Below the pieces are notes generated by a model. The model had not been told where the DNA came from, did not search any database, and saw nothing but the letters and a program-made list of their open reading frames with translations. A stretch of 43,050 nucleotides of DNA from Vallitalea longa (GTDB lineage Bacteria > Bacillota > Clostridia > Lachnospirales > Vallitaleaceae), in NCBI RefSeq assembly GCF_027923465.1, contig NZ_BRLB01000029.1, positions 1 to 43,050 on the forward strand, in the 5' to 3' direction. Numbering within the stretch: the first letter of the stretch is position 1; the number at the start of each line of letters is the position of its first letter. Below are positions 17,016-25,468 of the stretch, in pieces. A program made the position numbers and the translations under genes.

Positions 17016-18134
17016 TTAATATACTTGTTTATTCCTGAAAAAGTAAAAAATTAGATATATAATTATTGGAATAAGCAATATATAGATACCTATCACTAAA
17101 TAGGGGTATAATATTGGATGTCCAAGTATATTGTAAGTTTTATAGTTTCTAAATAGAGGTTCCGCTTTTAGTATATTAGTCAGAGAAAAGTTAATAATTT
17201 CAGGAGTTTTTCCATCGATATATGTATACTGTTCAATAACTAATGGTAATGCTAATATAGCACTTGAAATAGATATAGACGCAAGTATTGATCTACACAA
17301 TGAAGATATAAGTAGTACAATCAATGAAAAGATTATTGCACCTAAAAGGTGGGTTAAAAATTGTACTAGTACATACGAACCTATTGTCAATAAGTAAGGG
17401 GACATTAGGAAATTACCTATATTCTGTATAGGAATAGACCATCCATAGCTATCCAATGCTAAGAAATAAGGGATACTGTTAAAAAGGTTAAAAACTAAAG
17501 TTATTATGAAAGTAAATATCGTTGATGCAATAATTTTGGATGTTATAAATTGTTTTTTACCTTTTTTACTGCTCTTTATTATAGAATCCATGTTAGTGCT
17601 GTATTCAGATGTAATCATAGTAGATATACCTAATAATATCAGAATACAGATATAAACGAATCCATATTGATTAATGTAATATATTATTTCAGTATAACCA
17701 TTTTCATTAAATATATAAGGTTTAGGTAGTTTTCCAAATAAGGTATGTTGAAGCTTCGTATTTCTATAGTCAAACGAAGATTTATTTGTATTTTTTAGTG
17801 TTTCTAATTCCTCTAATTGTTTAATGTGTTCTGTGTATATATCTTGGTTCCCTTTTGCCATTGTAATAGCAGTATTAGTATTAATGATTTGTTTTTCTTG
17901 GTCTTCTAATTGAGAGTAATTATATCCGCTTTCTATATATTTCACATTGTTATCATATATTTTTTGTGAAATTGGTTTCTGTATTTCTTCAGGGATTGTA
18001 TATAAGTCATAATCATATACCTGAAAAGCATTATATATATTAATGCTGTTAAGGATAAGAAAAATTAGTGCCGCCAGATATATGATTTTCTTATGAAAAA
18101 TCTTACTCAATTCGCTTTTAATGAGTTTACTCAA
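17016..18134 (-). CDS. ABC-2 type permease (module 2)
   Basis: A 372-residue membrane protein. One membrane segment (about 17-35) is followed by an outer hydrophilic domain of about 115 residues and then about six membrane segments, the same plan as the large permease of module 1. It starts with TTG 18134, with GGAGGGG six bases upstream, one base after the ATPase stop codon, so the two are coupled. Last gene of the minus-strand module. Substrate unknown. Confidence 0.82.
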   Translation of the reverse strand: MSKLIKSELSKIFHKKIIYLAALIFLILNSINIYNAFQVYDYDLYTIPEEIQKPISQKIYDNNVKYIESGYNYSQLEDQEKQIINTNTAITMAKGNQDIYTEHIKQLEELETLKNTNKSSFDYRNTKLQHTLFGKLPKPYIFNENGYTEIIYYINQYGFVYICILILLGISTMITSEYSTNMDSIIKSSKKGKKQFITSKIIASTIFTFIITLVFNLFNSIPYFLALDSYGWSIPIQNIGNFLMSPYLLTIGSYVLVQFLTHLLGAIIFSLIVLLISSLCRSILASISISSAILALPLVIEQYTYIDGKTPEIINFSLTNILKAEPLFRNYKTYNILGHPILYPYLVIGIYILLIPIIIYLIFYFFRNKQVY

Positions 18135-19004
18135 TTAATTCCCCTCCAATCCAAAATAAAACATATATAAATCATCCAAAGTAGGATTAGTCAAATGACA
18201 TTCCACATTAGGTTTTTTTTCTGATATAATACGAACTTTTATATTTTCTCCATTGTTTTTTATATCGGTGACAGAAAAGTTTTTCTGCAATTCCAATAAG
18301 GAATTTGGTTTTATATCTGCTTCCCATACTGTATCTTTTATAATTTTCAGTATTTCAACTGGAGTATTCTGTATTATTTTTTCTCCATTTTGTATTAGTA
18401 TTATTTCTTTTGATAAATATTCAATATCACTAATGATATGTGTTGATATTATGATAATCTTATCTGAAGATAATCTTGAAATTATATTTTTGAAATTTAT
18501 TCTCTCTTTTGGGTCTAAGTTCAATGTTGGTTCATCAAATATTAGTATTTTAGGGTTATTAAGTAAAGCTTGTGCTATACCTATACGTTGTTTGATTCCT
18601 TCTGATAGTGTTTTGATTTTTTTATCTTTATACTGGTCAAGGTTCAATAGGTTTAACAGATTATTTATTTTATCTGTGGCTTCATTTTTGTCTACATCTT
18701 TCAAATATCCGATATAGTTAAGGAATTTAGTTACGGTATAATCTCTATAAAAACCAAGTTTCTGGGGAAGATAGCCAATTATTTCTCTATAGTTATCTTC
18801 GTTAAGTGTTATATCTTTGCCGTTTATAAGGATTCTTCCTTTACTAGGTTTTATTATTGTTGCTAGGATTCTGAGTAAAGTAGTTTTACCTGCTCCGTTA
18901 GGACCGACTAGTCCATATATTCCTGGATTCAAGTCACAGGTGAAGTTATTTAATGCTGTGTTATGTTTATATAATTTTGTTATTCCTTCAATTTTAAGTT
19001 CCAA
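18135..19004 (-). CDS. ABC transporter ATP-binding protein (module 2)
   Basis: A 289-residue ABC ATPase. Walker A GPNGAGKTT (34-42), LPQKL Q-loop, Walker B LIFDEPTLNLDP and STHIISD H-loop are intact; the signature is LSEGI instead of LSGGQ. The C-terminal extension ends in NPTLDDLYMFYFG, matching NPTLEDSYM of the module 1 ATPase, which also shares the PKERI/PEERI segment after Walker B. It starts with TTG 19004 behind AGGAG and overlaps the preceding gene by 11 bases. Confidence 0.92.
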   Translation of the reverse strand: MELKIEGITKLYKHNTALNNFTCDLNPGIYGLVGPNGAGKTTLLRILATIIKPSKGRILINGKDITLNEDNYREIIGYLPQKLGFYRDYTVTKFLNYIGYLKDVDKNEATDKINNLLNLLNLDQYKDKKIKTLSEGIKQRIGIAQALLNNPKILIFDEPTLNLDPKERINFKNIISRLSSDKIIIISTHIISDIEYLSKEIILIQNGEKIIQNTPVEILKIIKDTVWEADIKPNSLLELQKNFSVTDIKNNGENIKVRIISEKKPNVECHLTNPTLDDLYMFYFGLEGN

Positions 19005-19770
19005 ATAATATACTCCTCTCTGAATTCTTTTTGATATACGCTTTTAATTGAAATACAAGTAATAAAATTCCTATCAATATAAACCCAATGTAGATTGAAT
19101 AGTTAATAGTATATAGTGATTCAATGACATTTGGTGTATTCATAACCCATACTATGACCCCTATCCATACAAGTATTATGCTTGATAATATATAACTTGT
19201 TCTTATTCTTTTTATAATAAAAAGAGTAATATTGTTCACAAGAATTATAGGAGTTAACCATGTAATCAATAAATTGAATAATGTAATAGTAGGTATTATA
19301 AAATAAATAATAGCTGATATGATGGACATTAAAAGTAAATTATAAAAGGCTGTAATAGTTATTCGGGTTAACATAATTGTCTGGACTGTGTTTTTGCATG
19401 CAAGTTCCATTTCCAATATTTGTGGATCTCTTCCTTTTATATCTTCAAAAAATATAATTATAAATGGTATAGGTGAATAAAAACTTATAGTGATATAAGG
19501 ATTTTTAGAGGTTAGTGTTAATATAAATCCTATAACATATAATGCAAGGTTAAAATACCAGTAAAATCCATTAACCATTGATAAATCTTTTTTGATTTTC
19601 TTATATAAGTCAAAGTTTTTTTTATTACTTTCTATACATCCTTCGCTAGGCATATATTGTTTTAATGTGTTAATAGTTTTGTCTATCTCTAATTCACTGG
19701 GGTAAGTAATTGGTGAATTTATTGATTCCTTTATGATATTATCTAAAGGGTCTTTGAATTGGTTACTCAA
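18994..19770 (-). CDS. Multi-spanning membrane protein of unknown function (module 2)
   Basis: Not recognised. The 258-residue protein has a soluble N-terminal part of about 70 residues, then six hydrophobic segments in three groups (about 75-110, 132-185 and 195-245). It starts with TTG 19770 after GGAGG with nine-base spacing, overlapping the sigma gene by eight bases and the ATPase gene by 11. By order it corresponds to the 97-residue membrane protein of module 1, although no sequence similarity is seen. A role as sigma-factor regulator or as extra transporter subunit is possible. Confidence 0.7.
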   Translation of the reverse strand: MSNQFKDPLDNIIKESINSPITYPSELEIDKTINTLKQYMPSEGCIESNKKNFDLYKKIKKDLSMVNGFYWYFNLALYVIGFILTLTSKNPYITISFYSPIPFIIIFFEDIKGRDPQILEMELACKNTVQTIMLTRITITAFYNLLLMSIISAIIYFIIPTITLFNLLITWLTPIILVNNITLFIIKRIRTSYILSSIILVWIGVIVWVMNTPNVIESLYTINYSIYIGFILIGILLLVFQLKAYIKKNSERSILFGT

Positions 19771-20308
19771 AGTGTTCTTCCTCCTTTATCAATAGCTTTA
19801 GTCTATTAATACCCTGCCGATATCTTGATTTGGCAGTTGATTCACTGGATTTAGTGATGAAAGCTATTTCTTTGAATTTTAGGTCATTATAAAATCTAAG
19901 TATAATTACATCTCTTTGATAGTCAGGTAATGATAAAACCAATTTTCTTATTATTTCACTATCTGTTTTGTTAAGTACTTCTTCATAAGGGTTACTGGAT
20001 GATGTAATATCATAAAAATTATCTATTGAAACATCTTCTTTATTCTTACTGCTTCTGTAATAATCATTACAATGATTAACAGCTATCTTTAGTAACCAGT
20101 TAATGAAATTTTTTTTATGTTTATATTTTTTAATTGATTTTATTACTTTTATAAATATTTCTTGGGTTATATCATACGATTTATGATAGTCCCCCATTTT
20201 TCTGTATACAAAACCATATACTAGATTGTAATATTTTTTGACTAAGAGATTTAATGCTTCTTCATCACCAGATATTATGTTTTTTATCAGCTTTTCGTCA
20301 GTTTGCAT
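19763..20308 (-). CDS. ECF-like RNA polymerase sigma factor (module 2)
   Basis: A sigma-70 family protein with region 2 (SYDITQEIFIKVIKSIKKYKHKKNFINWLLKIAVNH... shape) and region 4 (LKFKEIAFITKSSESTAKSRYRQGINRL). I start it at ATG 20308, preceded by AAGGGTG at a suitable distance, which gives 181 residues beginning MQTDEKLIKNIISGD as is usual; an upstream start would add 18 residues without ribosome binding site. It overlaps the downstream membrane protein gene, so the whole module is one operon. No ECF-type promoter was found upstream. Confidence 0.85.
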   Translation of the reverse strand: MQTDEKLIKNIISGDEEALNLLVKKYYNLVYGFVYRKMGDYHKSYDITQEIFIKVIKSIKKYKHKKNFINWLLKIAVNHCNDYYRSSKNKEDVSIDNFYDITSSSNPYEEVLNKTDSEIIRKLVLSLPDYQRDVIILRFYNDLKFKEIAFITKSSESTAKSRYRQGINRLKLLIKEEEHFE

Positions 20309-20436
20309 TTTTTTCACCCTTATTAATAACGTAGTAGGTTGTAAAAAAGATTTAAAAATCAATAAAAATTTCTTAGGAATATTTTACTAACTAATTTTAT
20401 ATTTAATTTTTTTTAATTATGAGATGAATATTTTTC

Positions 20437-20478
20437 TGTAAAAAACAACACATTAAAATTATTATATGTAAAAAACAA
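20437..20478. repeat. Direct repeat between divergent sigma and marR genes
   Basis: TGTAAAAAACAA occurs at 20437-20448 and 20467-20478, 30 bases apart, about three helical turns, so both copies face the same side. Possible binding sites for a regulator of the minus-strand sigma operon; AT-richness makes chance possible. Confidence 0.35.
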
Positions 20479-20518
20479 GTTAAAATTTAATTTTTGGTAA
20501 ACTGTTTTGACAAGAGGT

Positions 20519-20547
20519 TTGACAATACTTGGTATTTATTATATACT
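20519..20547 (+). promoter_or_regulatory. marR promoter with palindromic operator
   Basis: TTGACA (20519-20524), 17 bases, TATACT (20542-20547). Between the boxes lies AATAC-TTG-GTATT (20524-20536), a perfect palindrome where a MarR-type autorepressor would be expected. A second TTGACA stands at 20507-20512, twelve bases upstream. Confidence 0.65.
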
Positions 20548-20580
20548 TCGATTATATCAAGGTACAAGGTTAGGTGAGAT

Positions 20581-21039
20581 ATGGAAAATACTTATGAAAC
20601 TTTAAATAATTTACTAGTCAATATGTTCAATGAAATAATGACAATTGAAGAAAAAGCGCTTATAACAGATGAGTTTAGTAATATTTCCATTACAGATATG
20701 CATATAATTGAAGCCATAGGATTGGGGAATGGCAGAAATATGTCATCTGTTGCCAAAGATTTAGAAATAACTGTTGGTACATTAACGATTGCTATCAATA
20801 ATTTAGTTAAAAAAGGTTATGTTAATAGAAATAGAAGTACTAAGGATAGAAGGGTAGTATTGATTTCTTTATCAAATCTAGGGGTTAAAGTCTATAATCA
20901 TCACAAAATGTTTCATAAAAATATGATTCAGGATATTATTAATCTGTTGGATGATGAAGAGATGAATAGCTTTTTGAAAGCTATAGGTGGGATAAATGAA
21001 TATTTTCAGAAAATGAAAAATAAAAATGCAAGAATATAA
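20581..21039 (+). CDS. MarR family transcriptional regulator
   Basis: A 152-residue winged-helix regulator. The HTH covers about residues 45-75 (MSSVAKDLEITVGTLTIAINNLVKKGYV) and the wing has the typical DRR of NRNRSTKDRRVVLISLS. Flanking helices form the dimer interface. It could belong to the FabT-like group that controls fatty acid synthesis, but no fab genes follow; a terminator closes the gene at once, so it is a single-gene unit and probably autoregulated through the palindrome in its promoter. Confidence 0.88.
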   Translation: MENTYETLNNLLVNMFNEIMTIEEKALITDEFSNISITDMHIIEAIGLGNGRNMSSVAKDLEITVGTLTIAINNLVKKGYVNRNRSTKDRRVVLISLSNLGVKVYNHHKMFHKNMIQDIINLLDDEEMNSFLKAIGGINEYFQKMKNKNARI

Positions 21040-21066
21040 AGGCTACCCATAATTGGGTAGCCTTTT
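21038..21066. terminator. Bidirectional terminator between marR and pckA
   Basis: AAGGCTACCCA (21039-21049) is perfectly complementary to TGGGTAGCCTT (21054-21064), loop TAAT, with TTTT on the plus side and an A/T-rich tail giving T's on the minus side. It starts in the marR stop codon and can serve both convergent genes. Confidence 0.8.
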
Positions 21067-21114
21067 ATTGGTGAATTGCATTGTTTTATGATTGGTGAAA
21101 TTTATTATTATTAT

Positions 21115-22770
21115 CTAATTTAATTCTTTAACAATATCTTGTAAAGCTTCTAGAGCTTCTTTTGGTAATTTATTAAATCCGCCTTTATCAGTTTCAGTAG
21201 ATTTAACAAAGTTAACTCTGTCAACCATTCTAGCTTTTAATTGGTTTACATATTCAGTATCTTTCATATCTGGAACGAATCCTTCGATTTCCATGATTTC
21301 GATATCACTGAATGGAGCCCATGGTTTGAACTTAGCAGTACCTTCAATAATAGCTTCTAATGAACCTAATGTAATTGCAGGAGTAACTTTCTTATCCATG
21401 AAGAAACCAGTATTTAAGATATAGCAATCTACATGGTTGTCGCTGAATAATTTCTTGAATTTTTTGTAATCATCTGCTAATGGGTAAGTTCTGAATGGGT
21501 TAGCGTATGGTTCAACAACTAATGCGTTAGGGTCTACACCTTCTGCTAATCTTTCAGCTGATGTTCTCTTAGTTGCAAGAGTAGCACCCATTACTGAAGC
21601 AAGAGAAGCACCGTCTAATTTCATGATTGGTGGAAGTGTTGGATCTTTCATTAACCAGAAAATAGCGTTAACTGGTTCTTCAAATTTATTTTCACGGTTA
21701 GGTGACCATAATTTTGATTTAACAGCACGTCCGTTACCATTTCTGATGTCTTCTGTTACAAGAACAATCTTTCCATCATTATCAATAGTGACACCATTGT
21801 TTTGAACAGATAATAAGAATTTATTATCGCTATTTGCCATTGGATAATCGGCAGTCTTATCAAAATATGAAGGCTCAAGTGCTACTGATGAACTGTTTTC
21901 TGTAGAAATAATGAATGCATCATCATGAAGTACTGTGATATCATATTTATTATTATGTTTTGCATGTGTAATAGTAGATTTTCCTGAACCTGATAATCCA
22001 AATACACCAGCAACGAATTTTTTACCGTTTTCTAAGTTATAACGTTTTTGTCCACCATGGCAAGCAGCATATCCATTTCTGTTAGCTGTTCCCCATGCAA
22101 GTGTTAATGTACCTTTTTTATGTTCTCCGAAGTATCTCATACCTAGTAATGCAGCACAGTTATGTGTTGGATCAAAGAAAGTAAGTCCTAGTGGATGTTC
22201 GTCATGTGTCCATTCTGGATCTGAGAAAATGAAAAGGTCACCTTCTGAATCAAGTTTTTTTGATTGTGCATAAAGGTTATTATATTCTTCATTTAAGTAT
22301 TGGAAGTTAAGTAACCAAGAATACATTATGTTCTCGAAGCCTTCTGGAATTAATAGATGAGCTTTTACCATAAAGTCTGCGTCTAAACCAACATAAGCTT
22401 GAGCATGATATAATTTACGATATCTTGTATTGTAAACAGCTTCTCTGATTTTTGAAGCATATTCTTCTTGGTCTACATTAGGTTCGCCAATAATTCTTCT
22501 TGCAGCTGCACAACGTCCTTTTACAGCTCCATCATTGAATAATAAAACTTTTGCATCTTCGTCAAGACCAAGTTTTCCTGGTTTGTATACAGGAATATCT
22601 GTTACAATAGTTCCTGGAGAATTAGCAGCTAATTTGTAAGCTTCTTTAAGAGAATTAACATTAACTACATTATTTCCATAGAATGGTGATTCGATTGTAG
22701 TACGGATTTGTGAAAAAATAGGGTTTTCTTTTTTGATTTCGTCCCAATTAAATGTTCTTTTTGTTGCCAT
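21115..22770 (-). CDS. pckA: Phosphoenolpyruvate carboxykinase (ATP)
   Basis: Interconverts oxaloacetate + ATP and PEP + CO2 + ADP, a link between glycolysis and C4 acids. The P-loop is GLSGSGKST (258-266 from the start used here) where the usual enzyme has GLSGTGKTT. The oxaloacetate/metal part has FFDPTHNCAALLGMRYFGEHKKG, a divergent version. The chosen start ATG 22770 has AAGGAGG eight bases upstream and gives 551 residues; an ATG 18 bases further up overlaps that site. Codon use is richer in G and C than its neighbours, as for a highly expressed gene. It has its own consensus promoter and a long leader. Confidence 0.9.
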   Translation of the reverse strand: MATKRTFNWDEIKKENPIFSQIRTTIESPFYGNNVVNVNSLKEAYKLAANSPGTIVTDIPVYKPGKLGLDEDAKVLLFNDGAVKGRCAAARRIIGEPNVDQEEYASKIREAVYNTRYRKLYHAQAYVGLDADFMVKAHLLIPEGFENIMYSWLLNFQYLNEEYNNLYAQSKKLDSEGDLFIFSDPEWTHDEHPLGLTFFDPTHNCAALLGMRYFGEHKKGTLTLAWGTANRNGYAACHGGQKRYNLENGKKFVAGVFGLSGSGKSTITHAKHNNKYDITVLHDDAFIISTENSSSVALEPSYFDKTADYPMANSDNKFLLSVQNNGVTIDNDGKIVLVTEDIRNGNGRAVKSKLWSPNRENKFEEPVNAIFWLMKDPTLPPIMKLDGASLASVMGATLATKRTSAERLAEGVDPNALVVEPYANPFRTYPLADDYKKFKKLFSDNHVDCYILNTGFFMDKKVTPAITLGSLEAIIEGTAKFKPWAPFSDIEIMEIEGFVPDMKDTEYVNQLKARMVDRVNFVKSTETDKGGFNKLPKEALEALQDIVKELN

Positions 22771-22817
22771 TAGGTATTCCTCCTTCATGTATATTAATTT
22801 TGTAATAGTATATATAT

Positions 22818-22842
22818 AAATTTATCACACAGTGATTAATTT
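22818..22842. promoter_or_regulatory. Palindrome in the pckA leader
   Basis: TTTATCAC and GTGATTAA face each other around a three-base centre ACA; with flanks, 25 bases are near-symmetric (one dinucleotide is swapped between the arms). It lies about 45 bases downstream of the predicted transcription start and about 48 bases before the start codon, a position fit for a repressor operator. The binding protein is unknown. Confidence 0.4.
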
Positions 22843-22893
22843 ATTATCGTAATTTAAGGGTTATAATAATACTTTCAAATCTCCCCCATGATA

Positions 22894-22922
22894 ATTATAA
22901 TATTACGTTTTGCAAATGTCAA
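22894..22922 (-). promoter_or_regulatory. Consensus promoter of pckA
   Basis: On the minus strand TTGACA (22922-22917), a 17-base spacer and TATAAT (22899-22894): a perfect housekeeping promoter. It implies a leader of about 115 bases. Confidence 0.8.
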
Positions 22923-23229
22923 CTAAGTTTTATCTTGTAAATTATAATGTTTTTGTTAACATATTTAAAGGTATAAACAATTATGATAGTTTTATGGTCA
23001 TTATGTCAAATATTAGTATATTCACTTAAAAAAAGTCATAAAAAATCTAAATTTATTTATAAAAGTTTGTATCTATTTTAAGTTTGTGTATTAATCAAAA
23101 ATATATTATTTTTTTTTAAAAAGATACTAAAAATATATTATTGATGTATTAGTAATTTTTTGCTTTTTATAATTATACATTGAGATGTAATTTTTTGCAG
23201 AAATAGTCTCTTTTAAATTTATACAATAA
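22923..23229. other. Spacer between pckA promoter and typA terminator
   Basis: Very AT-rich and without a gene. It contains the direct repeat AAAAATATATTATT at 23097-23110 and 23129-23142, 32 bases apart, and two copies of AAGTTTGT. These may be upstream promoter elements or chance. Confidence 0.3.
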
Positions 23230-23256
23230 AAAAGCTACTATTGAATAGTAGCTTTT
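23230..23256 (-). terminator. Terminator of typA
   Basis: AAAAGCTACTA (23230-23240) and TAGTAGCTTTT (23246-23256) form a perfect 11-base-pair stem with a five-base loop; on the minus strand it continues into TTATTG after the T's of the arm. Confidence 0.8.
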
Positions 23257-23288
23257 GAATTTATTATTACCTTTTTATGAGTATTTTA

Positions 23289-25103
23289 TTATCTATTTTT
23301 GTTATTGTATTTAGTTCTTTCTTGTTCTGTAAGGTATTTTTTTCTTAATCTTATACTGTCTGGAGTTATTTCAACTAGTTCATCATTATTGATAAACTCT
23401 AGTGCCTCTTCAAGACTAAATATTTTTGGTGGTGATAATTTAATTGCATCATCTGCTCCAGAAGAACGGGTATTGGTTAATTTTTTGTTTTTACATGGAT
23501 TAACTGTCATATCATCTTTTCTGGAGTTGATACCTATAATCATACCTTCGTAAACTTCCGTAGTTGGATGTATAATCATTGTACCTCTTTGACAAAGGTT
23601 ATTAAGAGAATAAGGCATTGCTGTACCCTTTTCACCAGATACTAATACTCCATTACCTCTTGAAGGTATTTCACCTTTATGAGGTTCATAAGCTTCAAAT
23701 GAACGTATTATCGTACCTTCACCTCTAGAATCAGTAATAAGTTCACTTCTGAATCCAAGGAGTCCTCTTGTTGGAACTATAAATTCCATACGTGTGAAGC
23801 CGTTTTCGGAAACCATTGCTTCCAATCTACCTTTTCTAACATTAAGTTTACTAATAGCTGTTCCTGAATATTCATCAGGGATGTTAATAATTACTCTTTC
23901 TACTGGTTCTAATAGTTTTCCATCTTCTCGATGCATAAGAACTTCGGGTTTTGATACGCTGAGTTCATATCCTTCTCTTCTCATGTTTTCAATAAGGATA
24001 GAAAGATGAAGTTCTCCTCTACCAGATACTTTATATCCATCAATACCGCCTAATTCTTCTACTTTTAAACCTACATTTATTTCTAATTCTTTGTCTAATC
24101 TTTCTTTTATATGTCTTGTAGTAACGTATTTACCAGATTGTCCAGCAAAAGGTGAATTGTTTACTAAGAAATTCATTGATAGTGTTGGTTCTTCTATTTT
24201 AATTAATTCCATAGGTTCTATATTATCTACATCGCAATATGTTTCGCCTATGGATATATTGGAAACACCTGCAATAACAGCGATATCACCACTTCTTAAT
24301 TCTTTTTTTGGTACTTGTTTTAATCCTTCGTAGGCAAATAATTTGGATATTTTACCTTTTTCTTCTGTTCCATCTCTTTTGCATATAGCTATTTGTTGTC
24401 CTTCTTTAATGGTACCTTTAGATATTCTACCAATACCTAGTCTTCCAATATAATCATCGTATGCTAATGCGGATATCTGCATTTGTAATGGTTCATTATT
24501 TTTATCTGGATAAGGTTTTGTATGTTTTATTATTGTTTCAAATAAAGGTGTAAGATCTGTATAGTCATCGTCCATAGAATATTTAGATATACCATCCCTA
24601 GCAACTCCATATATTATTGGAAAATCCAGTTGTTCATCATTAGCATTTAATTCAGCGAATAAATCAAATGTCATATCTACAACTTCTTCAGCTCGTTGGT
24701 CTTTTTTATCTATTTTATTGATGAATAGTATTGGGTTAAGATTATGTTCAAGTGATTTTTGAAGTACAAATCTTGTTTGAGGCATAGGTCCTTCGCTTGA
24801 ATCTACTAGAAGGATTACTGAATCAACTGTTTTTATGATTCTTTCTACTTCTGATGAGAAATCCGAGTGACCTGGTGTATCCACAATATTTATTTTGTAG
24901 CCGTTATAATTTATAGAGCAGTTTTTTGAGTAAATAGTTATTCCACGTTCACGCTCTAAATCGTTGCTATCCATTACTTGGTCAACAACCTCTTGATTTT
25001 CTCTAAATATGCCACTTTGTGTTAGGAATGCATCTACTAAAGTTGATTTTCCTGCATCTACGTGGGCTATTACTGCTATATTTATAATTTTTTGTTCTGA
25101 CAT
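23289..25103 (-). CDS. typA: Ribosome-associated GTPase TypA/BipA
   Basis: A 604-residue translational GTPase related to EF-G/LepA that binds ribosomes and supports 50S assembly and stress growth. The G domain has AHVDAGKST (G1), RGITI (G2), DTPGHSDF (G3) and NKIDKKD (G4); a beta-barrel domain, the EF-G III/V-like domains (GRGELHLSILIENMRREGYEL) and the BipA C-terminal domain (PCKNKKLTNTRSSGADDAIKL) follow in order. Length is normal. Single gene with its own terminator; a possible extended -10 promoter lies at 25200-25208. Confidence 0.97.
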   Translation of the reverse strand: MSEQKIINIAVIAHVDAGKSTLVDAFLTQSGIFRENQEVVDQVMDSNDLERERGITIYSKNCSINYNGYKINIVDTPGHSDFSSEVERIIKTVDSVILLVDSSEGPMPQTRFVLQKSLEHNLNPILFINKIDKKDQRAEEVVDMTFDLFAELNANDEQLDFPIIYGVARDGISKYSMDDDYTDLTPLFETIIKHTKPYPDKNNEPLQMQISALAYDDYIGRLGIGRISKGTIKEGQQIAICKRDGTEEKGKISKLFAYEGLKQVPKKELRSGDIAVIAGVSNISIGETYCDVDNIEPMELIKIEEPTLSMNFLVNNSPFAGQSGKYVTTRHIKERLDKELEINVGLKVEELGGIDGYKVSGRGELHLSILIENMRREGYELSVSKPEVLMHREDGKLLEPVERVIINIPDEYSGTAISKLNVRKGRLEAMVSENGFTRMEFIVPTRGLLGFRSELITDSRGEGTIIRSFEAYEPHKGEIPSRGNGVLVSGEKGTAMPYSLNNLCQRGTMIIHPTTEVYEGMIIGINSRKDDMTVNPCKNKKLTNTRSSGADDAIKLSPPKIFSLEEALEFINNDELVEITPDSIRLRKKYLTEQERTKYNNKNR

Positions 25104-25165
25104 GTATATACCCTGCTTTCTAATTTTAATGTCTTATGTTTTGATAAATAAAATATATATATAAA

Positions 25166-25208
25166 TTAAATGATATTTCATTTAAGGGTTTTTTGATTCA
25201 TTATACCA
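25166..25208 (-). promoter_or_regulatory. Possible typA promoter and palindrome
   Basis: On the minus strand TGGTATAAT (25208-25200) is an extended -10 element; no convincing -35 is seen. Just downstream lies the perfect palindrome TTAAATGA-TATT-TCATTTAA (25166-25185), a candidate operator or leader hairpin. Confidence 0.4.
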
Positions 25209-25338
25209 ACTATATAGTTTATACGTTATTGGGTAAATAATCAAGTAAAGATTTCATAACATTTTGGAAAGGATGGAAAAAATTTATTTTCTATAAAAAA
25301 ATTGTTAGATATAATTAGTTAACTGGGAAGTGTACGTA

Positions 25339-25407
25339 GGTATATATAGTTAGTTTTACTACGCTTTACTCCAAGGATCAGTCTGCGTAAAACTAACTAT
25401 ATATACC
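25339..25407. repeat. Long-hairpin repeat, copy 1
   Basis: Arms 25339-25359 and 25387-25407 are perfectly complementary over 21 bases (left arm begins GGTATATATAG). The 27-base loop (25360-25386) read on the minus strand begins GCAGACTGATC and continues CTTGGAGTAA. No T-run follows either arm, so it is not an ordinary terminator. A second copy follows 128 bases on, and the loop core recurs at 42363-42438. No target duplication is seen at its ends. It lies in the 727-base spacer between typA and amtB, outside both promoters. Confidence 0.8.
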
Positions 25408-25468
25408 ATTCAAGCCCGTGATGAAGAATTTGATATATTAAGTTAATCAAAAGAGAGGGTATTTTGGT

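Noticed and set aside
15970-20308. A RiPP biosynthesis cluster made of the radical SAM enzyme and the neighbouring ABC exporter
   Set aside because: No precursor-like small frame lies in the spacers 15854-15969 or 16957-17015, no RRE domain is seen, and the exporter genes form their own operon with the sigma factor.
23097-23142. Direct repeat of AAAAATATATTATT as a regulatory element
   Set aside because: It consists of A and T only in a very AT-rich spacer, so chance is a sufficient explanation without conservation data.
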